Below are positions 43,379-51,398 of a stretch of 64,000 nucleotides of DNA, piece by piece (the stretch's first letter is position 1; each line of letters starts with the position of its first letter). Source of the stretch: CALJFL01 sp039964455 (GTDB lineage: Bacteria > Pseudomonadota > Gammaproteobacteria > Pseudomonadales > Halieaceae); the NCBI GenBank assembly GCA_039964455.1, contig JBDVXK010000016.1, forward strand, positions 62,001 through 126,000. Reading direction: 5' to 3'. The translations under genes were made by a program, and so were the position numbers. The notes under the pieces are model-generated. The model saw only the letters and a program-made list of their open reading frames with translations. It made no database searches and was not told where the DNA came from.

Positions 43379-44205
43379 TGGGGCTGCATGTTGATCAGCG
43401 ACGATATGCCAAAGATCATCAGTCATTGCGGCCGCGTCTGCATGATGTTGAACCGGAGGCGCAGGGGCAATTAGCAGAATTCTGTGATCATACTCTGGCA
43501 CAACAGGCTGCCGTTGATTTATCAGACCGCACTGACTCGAAGTATCTTTTACCAATTGTGCTGTTACCGCGGTTTCTGCGGGAGGTGAAATCAGGCCATA
43601 CGGTACTTGAAGCGAATGACCACAGGGTTTTTACCTATGAGAATACCTATTTCGATACTCCCGACTGGGCTATGTATCGGGATCATCACAATGGAAAGCT
43701 GAATCGCTACAAGTGTCGCTTCCGCCGCTACAGAGAAACTGATCTGGCTTTTTTTGAAATTAAGCACAAAAATAATCGTAACCGTACGATCAAAACCCGC
43801 GTCGCGTGGGATAGTACCGAACCGAAAACCATCCTGCGTGATCATTCGGACCTGGAACCAAGCCTGTACGTCAATTATCGTCGTATTAGTCTGTGGAACC
43901 GCAGCACTGACGAAAGGCTGACTCTTGACTGGGACCTGCGTTTTCAGCGTCCTGGTAAACCTGAGATTCATCGCTTGCAGAACATCTTTGTTGCAGAACT
44001 CAAGCGCGAGGGTAATGTTTATGGGTCTTCGTTTGTGCGTAAGGCCAAACAGTTCGGATATAGCCCAACAGGTATGAGTAAGTATTGTGTTGGCGTATGC
44101 CTGACTGCGTCCGATGAAGTAAAAACCAATCGATTCAAACCGCTAATGCGTAAGCTGAATCGCGTTTGTGGTGACCTACCAGAAACAGGAGTTGTATCCT
44201 CATGA
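43378..44205 (+). CDS. VTC-domain polyphosphate polymerase
   Basis: 275 residues from the ATG at 43378, which overlaps the CotH TGA; GGCGGAGG is 9 bases upstream. The VTC tunnel-fold motifs are present: DRTDSKYLLP, the basic KLNRYKCRFRRYRET with RxRxRR spacing, FFEIKHKNNRNRTIKTR, and a LKREGNVYG strand. Yeast Vtc4 polymerises the gamma-phosphate of ATP into polyphosphate; bacterial stand-alone VTC proteins are inferred to do the same. With a membrane partner (DUF4956) and a phosphate-type porin next to it, export or storage of polyphosphate is plausible. Confidence 0.87.
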   Translation: MGLHVDQRRYAKDHQSLRPRLHDVEPEAQGQLAEFCDHTLAQQAAVDLSDRTDSKYLLPIVLLPRFLREVKSGHTVLEANDHRVFTYENTYFDTPDWAMYRDHHNGKLNRYKCRFRRYRETDLAFFEIKHKNNRNRTIKTRVAWDSTEPKTILRDHSDLEPSLYVNYRRISLWNRSTDERLTLDWDLRFQRPGKPEIHRLQNIFVAELKREGNVYGSSFVRKAKQFGYSPTGMSKYCVGVCLTASDEVKTNRFKPLMRKLNRVCGDLPETGVVSS

Positions 44206-44789
44206 TAGAAAGTTTGGGGCAGGATTTTTTGATTCGTCTTGCCATAAATACTGTGGCGAGCTTCGTGCTTGTACGCTTTTGCTATTTCCATTTCTCACGA
44301 CATCGCGCCTATGCAAGTTCATTTATTCTGTTCGGAATGGGTGTTTTCCTGGTCACGGGGCAGCTTGCCTCGGTAGATATTTCGATGGGTTTTGCATTTG
44401 GTCTTTTTGCGATTTTCTCCATGCTGCGTTATCGCACCGAGTCTATCGATATTAAGGAAATGACCTACCTGTTCCTGGTGATTGCGATAGCGCTGCTTTC
44501 CAGCGTTGGCACTATGAAACATGTCGAGTTGGTGATTTTGGTGACGGCTATTTGTGGTGTGGCCTGGCTGACCGAAACAAGTCTGTTGTTGCCAATGTTG
44601 GCAGAGCGAACCGTGGAGTATGAAAAAATTGAAAACATTTTGCCCGAGAGGCGCGATGAACTGTTAGCTGACCTGCACCAGCGGCTGGGCGTGGATATTC
44701 GTGATGTGACTATTATCTCTGTTGATTTCTTGCGTGATACCGCCAGGCTAAGGGTTCAATTTGTTCCCAGTGAGGCAGGCGGCGAATGA
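44202..44789 (+). CDS. DUF4956 membrane protein
   Basis: A 195-residue protein with about four membrane helices in the first 125 residues (LAINTVASFVLVRFCYF, FILFGMGVFLVTGQLA, LFLVIAIALLSSVGT, ELVILVTAICGVAWL) and a cytoplasmic C-terminal alpha/beta domain of about 65 residues. The FAIFSMLRYRTESIDIKEMTY segment between helices is the family signature. It overlaps both neighbours in ATGA junctions. DUF4956 genes are regularly adjacent to VTC genes; a channel or anchor for the polymerase is a reasonable guess. Confidence 0.87.
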   Translation: MIESLGQDFLIRLAINTVASFVLVRFCYFHFSRHRAYASSFILFGMGVFLVTGQLASVDISMGFAFGLFAIFSMLRYRTESIDIKEMTYLFLVIAIALLSSVGTMKHVELVILVTAICGVAWLTETSLLLPMLAERTVEYEKIENILPERRDELLADLHQRLGVDIRDVTIISVDFLRDTARLRVQFVPSEAGGE

Positions 44790-45913
44790 AAGGTTTTGGA
44801 TTGCTCTCGCTAATTATTGTCGCTGCTACCGCGCAGGCAGATGATAAACAGCGACTTGCAGTCAGTGGCCGTGCCTTCGTAGATGCAGATTACTACGAAT
44901 CATTCTGGAGCAGTGATGGTGACGACTCCAACAGCGGCGTTGAATTACGCAATGGCCGAATCCAGCTTGATTACGACTTTCCCAAAGGCTGGGAAGGAAA
45001 GCTCCAGGTCAACGTTGAGGCCGATGAGGATGATGAGGATATTGGATACGGCAGCGTTTACCTGCGCTACACCAAATGGAAGCCTGCCGATATTACTTTG
45101 GGACGCCTGAAGGAGCCGGTTGGCCTGGAACTCAACACAGGTTCTTCCAAGTTGCAAACCATTGAGCGCTCCATGGTCACCACTGCTTTTACCGCTGGAA
45201 AAAGTTGGGGTGTGCACTTGTTTGATGCCAATAAACACCGGCGCTGGGCGTTGGCAGCTGTTATTGAGGATGATCAGGACGGCGACTACGGAAGGGGTAA
45301 GCGAGATTTTGATGATCCACCCATGGCCGTGGCGGGGCGCTACACAATGACCCCGATTAACACCGATGTTGAAACCTTGCATTTGGGCTTCAGTGCGACA
45401 TTGCGGGACTGGCGCGACAATACATTTCGCATTGGTAGTCGCGCCGAAGTTGGCAGCGCCGACAGGGTGGTGCGCAGTGCTGAGTTTCAAGCGGACAGCC
45501 AGGCACTGCTGGGAGTCGAGGGACTTTATCGCCTAGGCGGTTGGCAGGTGCAAGCAGAGTATATGGCGACCCGTGTAGAGGAGGTCGATGGCCCTGACTG
45601 GGATTACGATGGTTATTATATTACCGGCAGTTATTTACTGGGTGATGTGCAGCGCAAATATCGTAGTGGTGAATTCCGCCGTTTGACGCCAGACGCTGGC
45701 CTCTGGGAATTTGTTGCCCGTTACAGTTATCTCAACGCGCGGGATAGAGGGCTTGGGGCACGTGCTGCAGTCACTACTCTGGGCGTAAATTACTACGCCA
45801 GCAAAAGCCTGCGGCTGATGCTTGCTTTTTTGCACCCGGATATTTCCGGTAGCGTACGCCATGCTGATCCAGACGGTAACGCGCTATCAGCGCGCGTACA
45901 GCTTAATTTCTAA
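44786..45913 (+). CDS. Phosphate-selective-porin (OprO/OprP) like protein
   Basis: A 375-residue outer-membrane porin: short signal peptide (GLLSLIIVAATAQA), then a barrel with OprP-type segments GVELRNGRIQLDYDFPKGWEGKLQV, VYLRYTKWKPADITLGRLKEPVGLE and a final strand ending LNF. OprO/OprP carry polyphosphate and phosphate in Pseudomonas, which fits the VTC polymerase three genes upstream. It is the last gene of the CotH operon and overlaps DUF4956 by an ATGA. Confidence 0.87.
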   Translation: MKGFGLLSLIIVAATAQADDKQRLAVSGRAFVDADYYESFWSSDGDDSNSGVELRNGRIQLDYDFPKGWEGKLQVNVEADEDDEDIGYGSVYLRYTKWKPADITLGRLKEPVGLELNTGSSKLQTIERSMVTTAFTAGKSWGVHLFDANKHRRWALAAVIEDDQDGDYGRGKRDFDDPPMAVAGRYTMTPINTDVETLHLGFSATLRDWRDNTFRIGSRAEVGSADRVVRSAEFQADSQALLGVEGLYRLGGWQVQAEYMATRVEEVDGPDWDYDGYYITGSYLLGDVQRKYRSGEFRRLTPDAGLWEFVARYSYLNARDRGLGARAAVTTLGVNYYASKSLRLMLAFLHPDISGSVRHADPDGNALSARVQLNF

Positions 45914-45970
45914 GCCATTACCGGGTATGCATCCCGTTGCCCCGATTTATTACCCCTAGTAGTTCCAGAC

Positions 45971-46006
45971 TTAAGAAAGGGCCACTTATTGGTAAGACTT
46001 TCTTAA
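45971..46006. repeat. 9-bp perfect inverted repeat next to the ssrA remnant
   Basis: TTAAGAAAG (45971-45979) and CTTTCTTAA (45998-46006) are exact reverse complements separated by 18 bases. It begins 57 bases past the porin stop and ends 3 bases before the CCA of the ssrA remnant. It could terminate the porin operon, or be part of an old attachment site. Confidence 0.5.
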
Positions 46007-46008
46007 TG

Positions 46009-46104
46009 TGGTGGAGGCGGCCGGAGTTGATCCCTCGCCCGCCAGTACCCTGCCTCCGGCTCTACACGCTTAGATTCCGTCAAGCCTTACCTTCTCTCGA
46101 AGGC
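46009..46104 (-). pseudogene. ssrA: Degenerate 3' end of ssrA (tmRNA), possible attachment-site scar
   Basis: Read on the minus strand, this stretch contains ACGGAATCTAAGCGTGTAGA, then GGTACTGGCGGGCGA and ends CCGCCTCCACCA. This is the layout of the last hundred bases of gammaproteobacterial tmRNA as I know it (GACGGA-CTAAGCATGTAGA, TACTGGCGGACGCGGGTTC, GCCGCCTCCACCA). The T-arm is damaged: GCGGG-TTCAACT-CCCGC has become GAGGG-ATCAACT-CCGGC, losing two pairs and the invariant T. An upstream hairpin AAGCCTT/AAGGCTT resembles a tmRNA pseudoknot stem. The remaining two thirds of tmRNA, including tag codons, would fall inside hexR and is absent. The left boundary (CCA) is firm; the right one is approximate. 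Confidence 0.7.
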
Positions 46105-46164
46105 TTTCAGATCGTTTCAATTCACGGCGCCTTGGTCAGGAAAAACTCGAAACCCTGGCGACTG

Positions 46165-47070
46165 TCAGTTTTCACTTTCTCCAAACCGCGTGTCTCGAAC
46201 ACTCTGCTTGATACGGGCGAGATGCGGCAGAAAGTCCTCACCTCGCGAAAGAGTCACGCCAGTAGCGAGGACATCCAGGATGACCAGTTGAACAATGCGC
46301 GAAGTCATTGGCAGATACTCGTCCGTGTTTTCCGTTTCTGCCAATTCAATGGTGCAGTGGCTTCTGGCTGCCAGTGGTGAGTTGGGTGCTGTCAGGGAGA
46401 CTACGGTTGCCTCTGTTTCGCGTGCCAGCTCGGCTGCTTCCACTAGCACTTTTGTTCGGCCTGTATGAGAGATAAAAAAGAATACATCACCAGCACCGCC
46501 CGCTGAGGTCATCATGCGCAGCATCAGTGGGTCTGCGTGTGTTGAGACGGGTATATCGAAGCGGAAGAATTTGTTTTCGGCATCTTTGGCTACCGCCGCA
46601 GAAGTCCCAAGACCAAAAAACACGATCTTTTTGGCGTTGGCCAGGTGATCAACCGCTTGCGCGATCGACGCTTTGGGCAAGCGCTCCCTGACCTGGATGA
46701 GGTCGCTAATCGTGTTATCGAACAGTTTGCGGGGGTAGGTTTCTATATCGTCGCCCATTGTTACCGCGCGGCTCATGTAGCGCACGCCCGCGACCAGTGA
46801 CTTCGCGAGCTGCAACTTAAAGTCCGGGAAACCGGCAGCATCGAAGCGTTTGCAGAATCGATTGACGCTTGGTTCGCTGACGTTGGCGGCGTTAGCCAGC
46901 GCGGCGATACTGGAGCGTGTGGCGGCGTCGGGGTCTGCCAAAATCGCCCTGGCAACCTTCGCCTCGGATTTTTTCAGGTCCGGCAGCGTTGCGTTGATCC
47001 TGTCCAGCAAAGAGGAGTTCGTCATGGCGTTATCCAGTGCGGGTGAATTTTCAAAGTCCTTTTCAGGCAT
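46165..47070 (-). CDS. hexR: HexR-type MurR/RpiR family transcriptional regulator
   Basis: About 301 residues from the ATG at 47070, which overlaps the zwf stop; an ATG at 47025 would give the N terminus usual for HexR (LLDRINATLPDLKKSEAKVA) and is an equal candidate. Residues up to about 90 are the RpiR helix-turn-helix (SIAALANAANVSEPSVNRFCKRFD). The SIS domain follows, binding KDPG in HexR: VFFGLGTSAAVAKDAENKF, FFISHTGRTKVLVEAA. Being last in edd-eda-zwf-hexR, it most likely represses the Entner-Doudoroff genes and is released by KDPG. Palindromes before edd fit its known operator. Confidence 0.9.
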   Translation of the reverse strand: MPEKDFENSPALDNAMTNSSLLDRINATLPDLKKSEAKVARAILADPDAATRSSIAALANAANVSEPSVNRFCKRFDAAGFPDFKLQLAKSLVAGVRYMSRAVTMGDDIETYPRKLFDNTISDLIQVRERLPKASIAQAVDHLANAKKIVFFGLGTSAAVAKDAENKFFRFDIPVSTHADPLMLRMMTSAGGAGDVFFFISHTGRTKVLVEAAELARETEATVVSLTAPNSPLAARSHCTIELAETENTDEYLPMTSRIVQLVILDVLATGVTLSRGEDFLPHLARIKQSVRDTRFGESEN

Positions 47071-48511
47071 GCCAACTGCGCCCGTCCTTTTCAATCATGA
47101 TCTCTGCCTTGGCCGGACCCCACGAGCCTGCATGATAGGGCTTGGTATCGATAGCCTGTGTGCGGCATGCCTCAATCAAGCCGTCGCACCAGCGCCAGCT
47201 CTCCTCGATTTCCTCGCGCCCTACAAAAAGTGACTGGTCGCCGTTGATAGCGTCCAGGAATAAGCGTTCGTAGGCATCGGGTATTCGGTCTTCATCCGCG
47301 CCTTCGCGGAAATCGAGATTCAGTGTGTGAGTTTGCAGAGAAAGCTTGTCTTTGAGGCTCTGACGTTTGGAAACCATGACCATCTCAATGCCTTCGTTGG
47401 GCTGCAAGCGGATTATAAGCCTGTTGGGAATGTTGTCCCCGCTACCAAAAATATTATAGGGCAGCTTCTTGTAATGAATAATGATTTCCGTGACTTTGTC
47501 GGCAAGCCTTTTTCCGGTTCGCAGGTAGAACGGTACCCCGGCCCATCGCCAGTTATCAACGTGTGCCTTGATGGCGACGAAGGTTTCTGTGTCGCTGGCG
47601 GAGGCTTTACAACCGGGTTCCTCAAGATAACCGGGCACGGCATTACCGTGTATCCACCCCTGGCTGTATTGGCCGCGCACCACGTGATCGGCGACTGTAG
47701 TGTCTTCTATGGGTCGTAATGCTTTGACGATCTTGACCTTCTCGTCACGGATGCTCTCGGCCGCGAGTGAGTTAGGCGGCTCCATCGCTACCAGGCACAA
47801 CAGCTGCATCAAGTGGTTCTGTACCATATCGCGCAGCTGGCCGACCTCGTCGTAGTAAGACCAACGATCCTCGATGCCTACAACCTCGCCGACAGTAATC
47901 TGCACGTGATCTACGCAGCTCTGGTCCCACTGGGAATTGATGAAGCGGTTGCCAAAGCGCAACACCAACAGATTCTGCACTGTTTCCTTACCCAGATAGT
48001 GATCTATGCGGTAGATAGACCGTTCATCAAAATATTTTGCCAGCGTTTCGTTTACCTTGTATGACGACTCCAGGCTATCTCCTATGGGCTTCTCCAGAAC
48101 GATTCTGCAGTCGCCGCTCAGGCAGTTGGAATTGTTCAGGTGTTCGCAGATAGGAGCGAACAGGCTAGGCGGTGTCGCCAGGTAGAACAGGCTCACGCGG
48201 CCGTCATCCAGCCAGTCTTTCAGGCTGGCGTAGTTTTCGACATTAGAGAAATCGACGTGCCGGTAGTCGATGCGGCGACTGTACTGTTGCCAGGCCTCGT
48301 CGTCCGGTGCGTTGACTTCCATGTAGGCGCTCATTTTCGCTCGAAGGCTGTCTAAATAAGCGTCTCGAGAAATGTCCTGACGGGCCAGGGCGGCAATGCG
48401 CAAGTCTGCTGGTAGCAGGCCCGCCTGGTCGAGCTGGAACAGGGCGGGAAATAGTTTGCGGGCCGATAGATCGCCAGAGGCACCAAAGATGATCAGGTCT
48501 ACAGCTTCCAT
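47063..48511 (-). CDS. zwf: Glucose-6-phosphate 1-dehydrogenase
   Basis: A 482-residue enzyme oxidising glucose 6-phosphate to 6-phosphogluconolactone with NADP. It shows the N-terminal dinucleotide motif IIFGASGDLSARKL and the active-site RIDHYLGKETVQN, with the catalytic His in the later DHVQITVGE strand context. AAGGAG lies before the ATG. It is third in the edd-eda-zwf-hexR operon, 23 bases after eda, and overlaps hexR by 8 bases. No pgl gene is present in this operon. Confidence 0.97.
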   Translation of the reverse strand: MEAVDLIIFGASGDLSARKLFPALFQLDQAGLLPADLRIAALARQDISRDAYLDSLRAKMSAYMEVNAPDDEAWQQYSRRIDYRHVDFSNVENYASLKDWLDDGRVSLFYLATPPSLFAPICEHLNNSNCLSGDCRIVLEKPIGDSLESSYKVNETLAKYFDERSIYRIDHYLGKETVQNLLVLRFGNRFINSQWDQSCVDHVQITVGEVVGIEDRWSYYDEVGQLRDMVQNHLMQLLCLVAMEPPNSLAAESIRDEKVKIVKALRPIEDTTVADHVVRGQYSQGWIHGNAVPGYLEEPGCKASASDTETFVAIKAHVDNWRWAGVPFYLRTGKRLADKVTEIIIHYKKLPYNIFGSGDNIPNRLIIRLQPNEGIEMVMVSKRQSLKDKLSLQTHTLNLDFREGADEDRIPDAYERLFLDAINGDQSLFVGREEIEESWRWCDGLIEACRTQAIDTKPYHAGSWGPAKAEIMIEKDGRSWHA

Positions 48512-48534
48512 TCAGTGCACTCCTTGCGGTGGAT

Positions 48535-49170
48535 CTAGAGTTCGGCGGTAAAGTTCACCGCCTCGCGTGCCAACTGCGTGATAGTTGGCCAGTCCTGCGC
48601 GCTAATTGCGCTGCCTGGTAACACCCAGGAGCCGCCTACCGCCGGTACGTTCTTTAGCGTGATGTAGTCCTTGAGGTTTTTAAGATTGATGCCGCCAGTG
48701 GGAACGAACAGCGTATCGCCAAAAGGACCCTGAAATGCCTTTATGGCAGCGGCGCCACCGGAGGTTGCGGCAGGGAAGAACTTGACCACCGGAAACCCGG
48801 CTTCTCTCACACGCATGACTTCGCTTGCGGTTGCGGCGCCAGGAAGTAGCGGCACCTTCAGTTCTCTGGCAGAAGCGAACAGCTCATCAGATGAACCGGG
48901 TGAAACAATGAAACTGGCGCCTGCATCTACCGCCTCTTTCATCTGCGTGGCGTTGCAAACAGTACCCGCGCCTATATCAGCCCCATCTACTTCGGCGGCG
49001 ATTGCCCGAATAGCGTCCAGGGCACAGTCTGTTCGTAAAGTAATCTCCAGTGCGGTCAGACCGCCGGCAACCAGGGCGCGGGCCATGGGCACTGCTTGCG
49101 CAACGTCATCAATGACCATTACCGGTACGACCGGTGCGCGTGTAACGAAGTGGTATTCATCGGGTAGCAT
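48535..49170 (-). CDS. eda: KDPG/KHG aldolase
   Basis: A 211-residue class I aldolase splitting 2-keto-3-deoxy-6-phosphogluconate into pyruvate and glyceraldehyde 3-phosphate. The Schiff-base Lys130 is in VVKFFPA and the general acid/base Glu42 in LTALEITLRT; the GAGTVCN phosphate/pyruvate loop is also present. It serves both glucose (through edd) and alginate (through kdgK, 12 kb to the right), which links the two operons. Confidence 0.97.
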   Translation of the reverse strand: MLPDEYHFVTRAPVVPVMVIDDVAQAVPMARALVAGGLTALEITLRTDCALDAIRAIAAEVDGADIGAGTVCNATQMKEAVDAGASFIVSPGSSDELFASARELKVPLLPGAATASEVMRVREAGFPVVKFFPAATSGGAAAIKAFQGPFGDTLFVPTGGINLKNLKDYITLKNVPAVGGSWVLPGSAISAQDWPTITQLAREAVNFTAEL

Positions 49171-49234
49171 ATCAGTGCCTCATTCAGTTCGGTTCGTTGT
49201 GATGTTGATTATCTTGTTGATGCCAGCCGTTTAG

Positions 49235-51043
49235 TTAGTCTGCGAACAATGTACAGGCACCGCGCTCGGCATCGCCAGCTCGAGCTCTGCTGAGTGCAAA
49301 AATCCCGCGCCCCACCGTCCCCGGCACCACAGGCGGTCTGGCCGGCGTGCGCGCTGCCAGATTTGTCTCATCAACCTCCAGCACCAGGGTGCCCTCATGG
49401 GCGTCCAGTGAGATCATATCGCCGTTTTCCACCAGGCCAATCATCCCGCCCGCCAGCGCTTCCGGCGACAGGTGAATGGCAGCGGGCACCTTGCCCGACG
49501 CGCCGCTCATTCGGCCGTCGGTTACCAGGGCCACATGAAAGCCGCGGTCCTGTAATACGCCCAACATCGGTGTGAGTTTATGCAATTCAGGCATGCCATT
49601 CGCGGCAGGGCCCTGAAAGCGAACCACTATGACGCAGTGCTTATCGAGCTCACCCGCATCGAACAGTGGCTGTAGATCATTCTGTGAATCAACCACGACC
49701 GCTGGGGCCTGTATTACGTGATGCTCGCTCGCTACCGCAGATACCTTGATGACACTGCGGCCAAGGTTGCCGGTCAGCAGCCTGACGCCACCCTCCGTGG
49801 CAAATGGTGCCTCGGGCTCGGCGATAACCTCTTTGTCCAGGCTGACTTTCTGGGCGGGCTGCCATTCAATATCGTCACCAGCAAGCTTGGGCTCGACGGC
49901 GAAATCGCTGAAATCGCGGCGGAAGCATGTTTTTGCGTCCGCGTGCATCAAGCCCATGTCGAGTAAGTTGCGAAAAAGACAGCCAGTGCCGCCGGCCGCG
50001 TGAAAATGGTTAATGTCGGCGCTGCCATTCGGATATACCCGGGCCATGAGTGGCGTCACTTTGGAAACCGCGTCAAAGTCGCTCCAGTTCACCACATAGC
50101 CGGCGGCCCGGGCGATGGCGACGAGGTGTATGCAATGGTTGGTTGAGCCGCCCGAGGCCAGTAGGGCGACCAGGGCGTTTACCAGTGCTTTGGCATCTAC
50201 CACTTGGCTCAGTGGTCGGTAGTCATTTCCCAGCGCTGTGATTCGGGTTATATGTTCGGCGGCGAAGCGGGTTAGCGCGTCGCGTAGTGGTGTTTCTGGA
50301 TTTACAAATGAGCTGCCGGGAAGCTGCAGGCCCATCGCCTCGACCATCATCTGGTTGGTATTGGCTGTCCCATAAAATGTGCAGGTGCCGGGCGAGTGGT
50401 AAGAGGCACTTTCGGCTTCCAGTAATTCACTTCGCCCCACCTTGCCTTCGGCGAACAGCTGCCGAATGCGCACTTTTTCTTTATTTGGTAGCCCGGACGG
50501 CATGGGGCCCGCGGGCACCAGCATCACTGGCAGGTGGCCGAACTGCAGTGCGCCGATGAGCAGCCCCGGGACTATCTTGTCGCAAATACCCAGCAGTACG
50601 ACGGCGTCGAACATCTGGTGGGAGAGGGCAATGGCGGTGCCCTGGGCGATGTTGTCGCGGCTAAACAGGCTCAGCTCCATGCCGTCCTGACCCTGAGTCA
50701 CGCCATCGCACATGGCAGGCACACCACCTGCCACCTGCGCGGTGCTGCCGGTGGCGCGTACCGCAGATTTAATCAGCTCGGGGTAGTCAGCGTAGGGCTG
50801 GTGTGCAGATAACATGTCGTTGTAGGCGGTAACGATACCCACGTTGGCGGCGTCCATCATCTTGATGACTGATTTCTCCTCGGGGGAGCAGGCCGCGAAG
50901 CCGTGGGCGAGATTGCCGCAGCTTAATCGTGTGCGGTCGACCGGATTGCTACCCATGTCGTCGATCATGGCCAGGTAGTCATCGCGCAGGGCGCGGCTGC
51001 GTGTCTCGATCTCGGTGGTGATTCGGGTGATCTCAGGATGCAC
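49235..51043 (-). CDS. edd: 6-phosphogluconate dehydratase
   Basis: A 602-residue IlvD/Edd-family dehydratase, normal length, starting at a GTG with GAGG 7 bases upstream. Cluster-binding Cys are in AMCDGVTQG and LGICDKIVPG, and the SPGTCTFYGTANTNQMMVEAMGL segment is diagnostic of the 6-phosphogluconate branch. It produces KDPG for Eda. It is the first gene of the operon and its upstream region carries TGTA...TACA palindromes that fit HexR control. Confidence 0.96.
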   Translation of the reverse strand: MHPEITRITTEIETRSRALRDDYLAMIDDMGSNPVDRTRLSCGNLAHGFAACSPEEKSVIKMMDAANVGIVTAYNDMLSAHQPYADYPELIKSAVRATGSTAQVAGGVPAMCDGVTQGQDGMELSLFSRDNIAQGTAIALSHQMFDAVVLLGICDKIVPGLLIGALQFGHLPVMLVPAGPMPSGLPNKEKVRIRQLFAEGKVGRSELLEAESASYHSPGTCTFYGTANTNQMMVEAMGLQLPGSSFVNPETPLRDALTRFAAEHITRITALGNDYRPLSQVVDAKALVNALVALLASGGSTNHCIHLVAIARAAGYVVNWSDFDAVSKVTPLMARVYPNGSADINHFHAAGGTGCLFRNLLDMGLMHADAKTCFRRDFSDFAVEPKLAGDDIEWQPAQKVSLDKEVIAEPEAPFATEGGVRLLTGNLGRSVIKVSAVASEHHVIQAPAVVVDSQNDLQPLFDAGELDKHCVIVVRFQGPAANGMPELHKLTPMLGVLQDRGFHVALVTDGRMSGASGKVPAAIHLSPEALAGGMIGLVENGDMISLDAHEGTLVLEVDETNLAARTPARPPVVPGTVGRGIFALSRARAGDAERGACTLFAD

Positions 51044-51398
51044 TCAACAGCCTCGCAGTCTATTGCCTGTAATTTACAATGTAGTAAAAATACATTTATA
51101 GACTAAATGTACAAAAAAATCACTATAAATGTACTTTTACAACATTAATAATATTCAGTTGGTCGTTCGGTTAACGCTAGGTGGCTCGCAACTGGCTGCT
51201 AAGCGTCTGCAGACTCAATGATCGCGCTCGCGCGGGCCCTCAGCGGCGGCAGCGTGCCGTAAAAGCCGCGCTCGCGGGCGCCCAAATTGTACAAAAGGAT
51301 TGTCTTACCAATAATTATGTGTTGTATTACCTGTCGATAATAATACTGCATCCATGGAGTAGCAGTAGTGTCAGAGCTCGGGTAGGGAGTATTTTGAG
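51044..51398. promoter_or_regulatory. Divergent control region between edd and gntR-type gene, with HexR-like palindromes
   Basis: The first 100 bases hold several TGTA/TACA symmetries: TGTAATTTACA at 51068-51078 (perfect), TGTAGTAAAAATACA at 51080-51094 (14 of 15 against the HexR consensus TGTARTWWWAYTACA) and TGTACTTTTACA at 51130-51141. They lie 25-100 bases upstream of edd, the right place for HexR repression. The rest is a GC-rich stretch (51205-51280) with imperfect repeats of CGCGCTCGCG, then an AT-rich segment before the regulator gene. A CCAAATTG half-site at 51282-51289 resembles the palindrome at 52449-52471. No gene is seen. Confidence 0.6.

Noticed and set aside
46009..46370. An intact tmRNA gene
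   Set aside because: Only the 3' end layout is present; the T-arm has mismatches and the 5' half with the tag codons would overlap hexR coding sequence, where no ssrA similarity was seen.
45937..46380. Plus-strand open frame of 147 codons across the porin-hexR gap
   Set aside because: It crosses the ssrA remnant and the end of hexR in antisense. Its translation is basic and irregular, as expected for non-coding RNA sequence.
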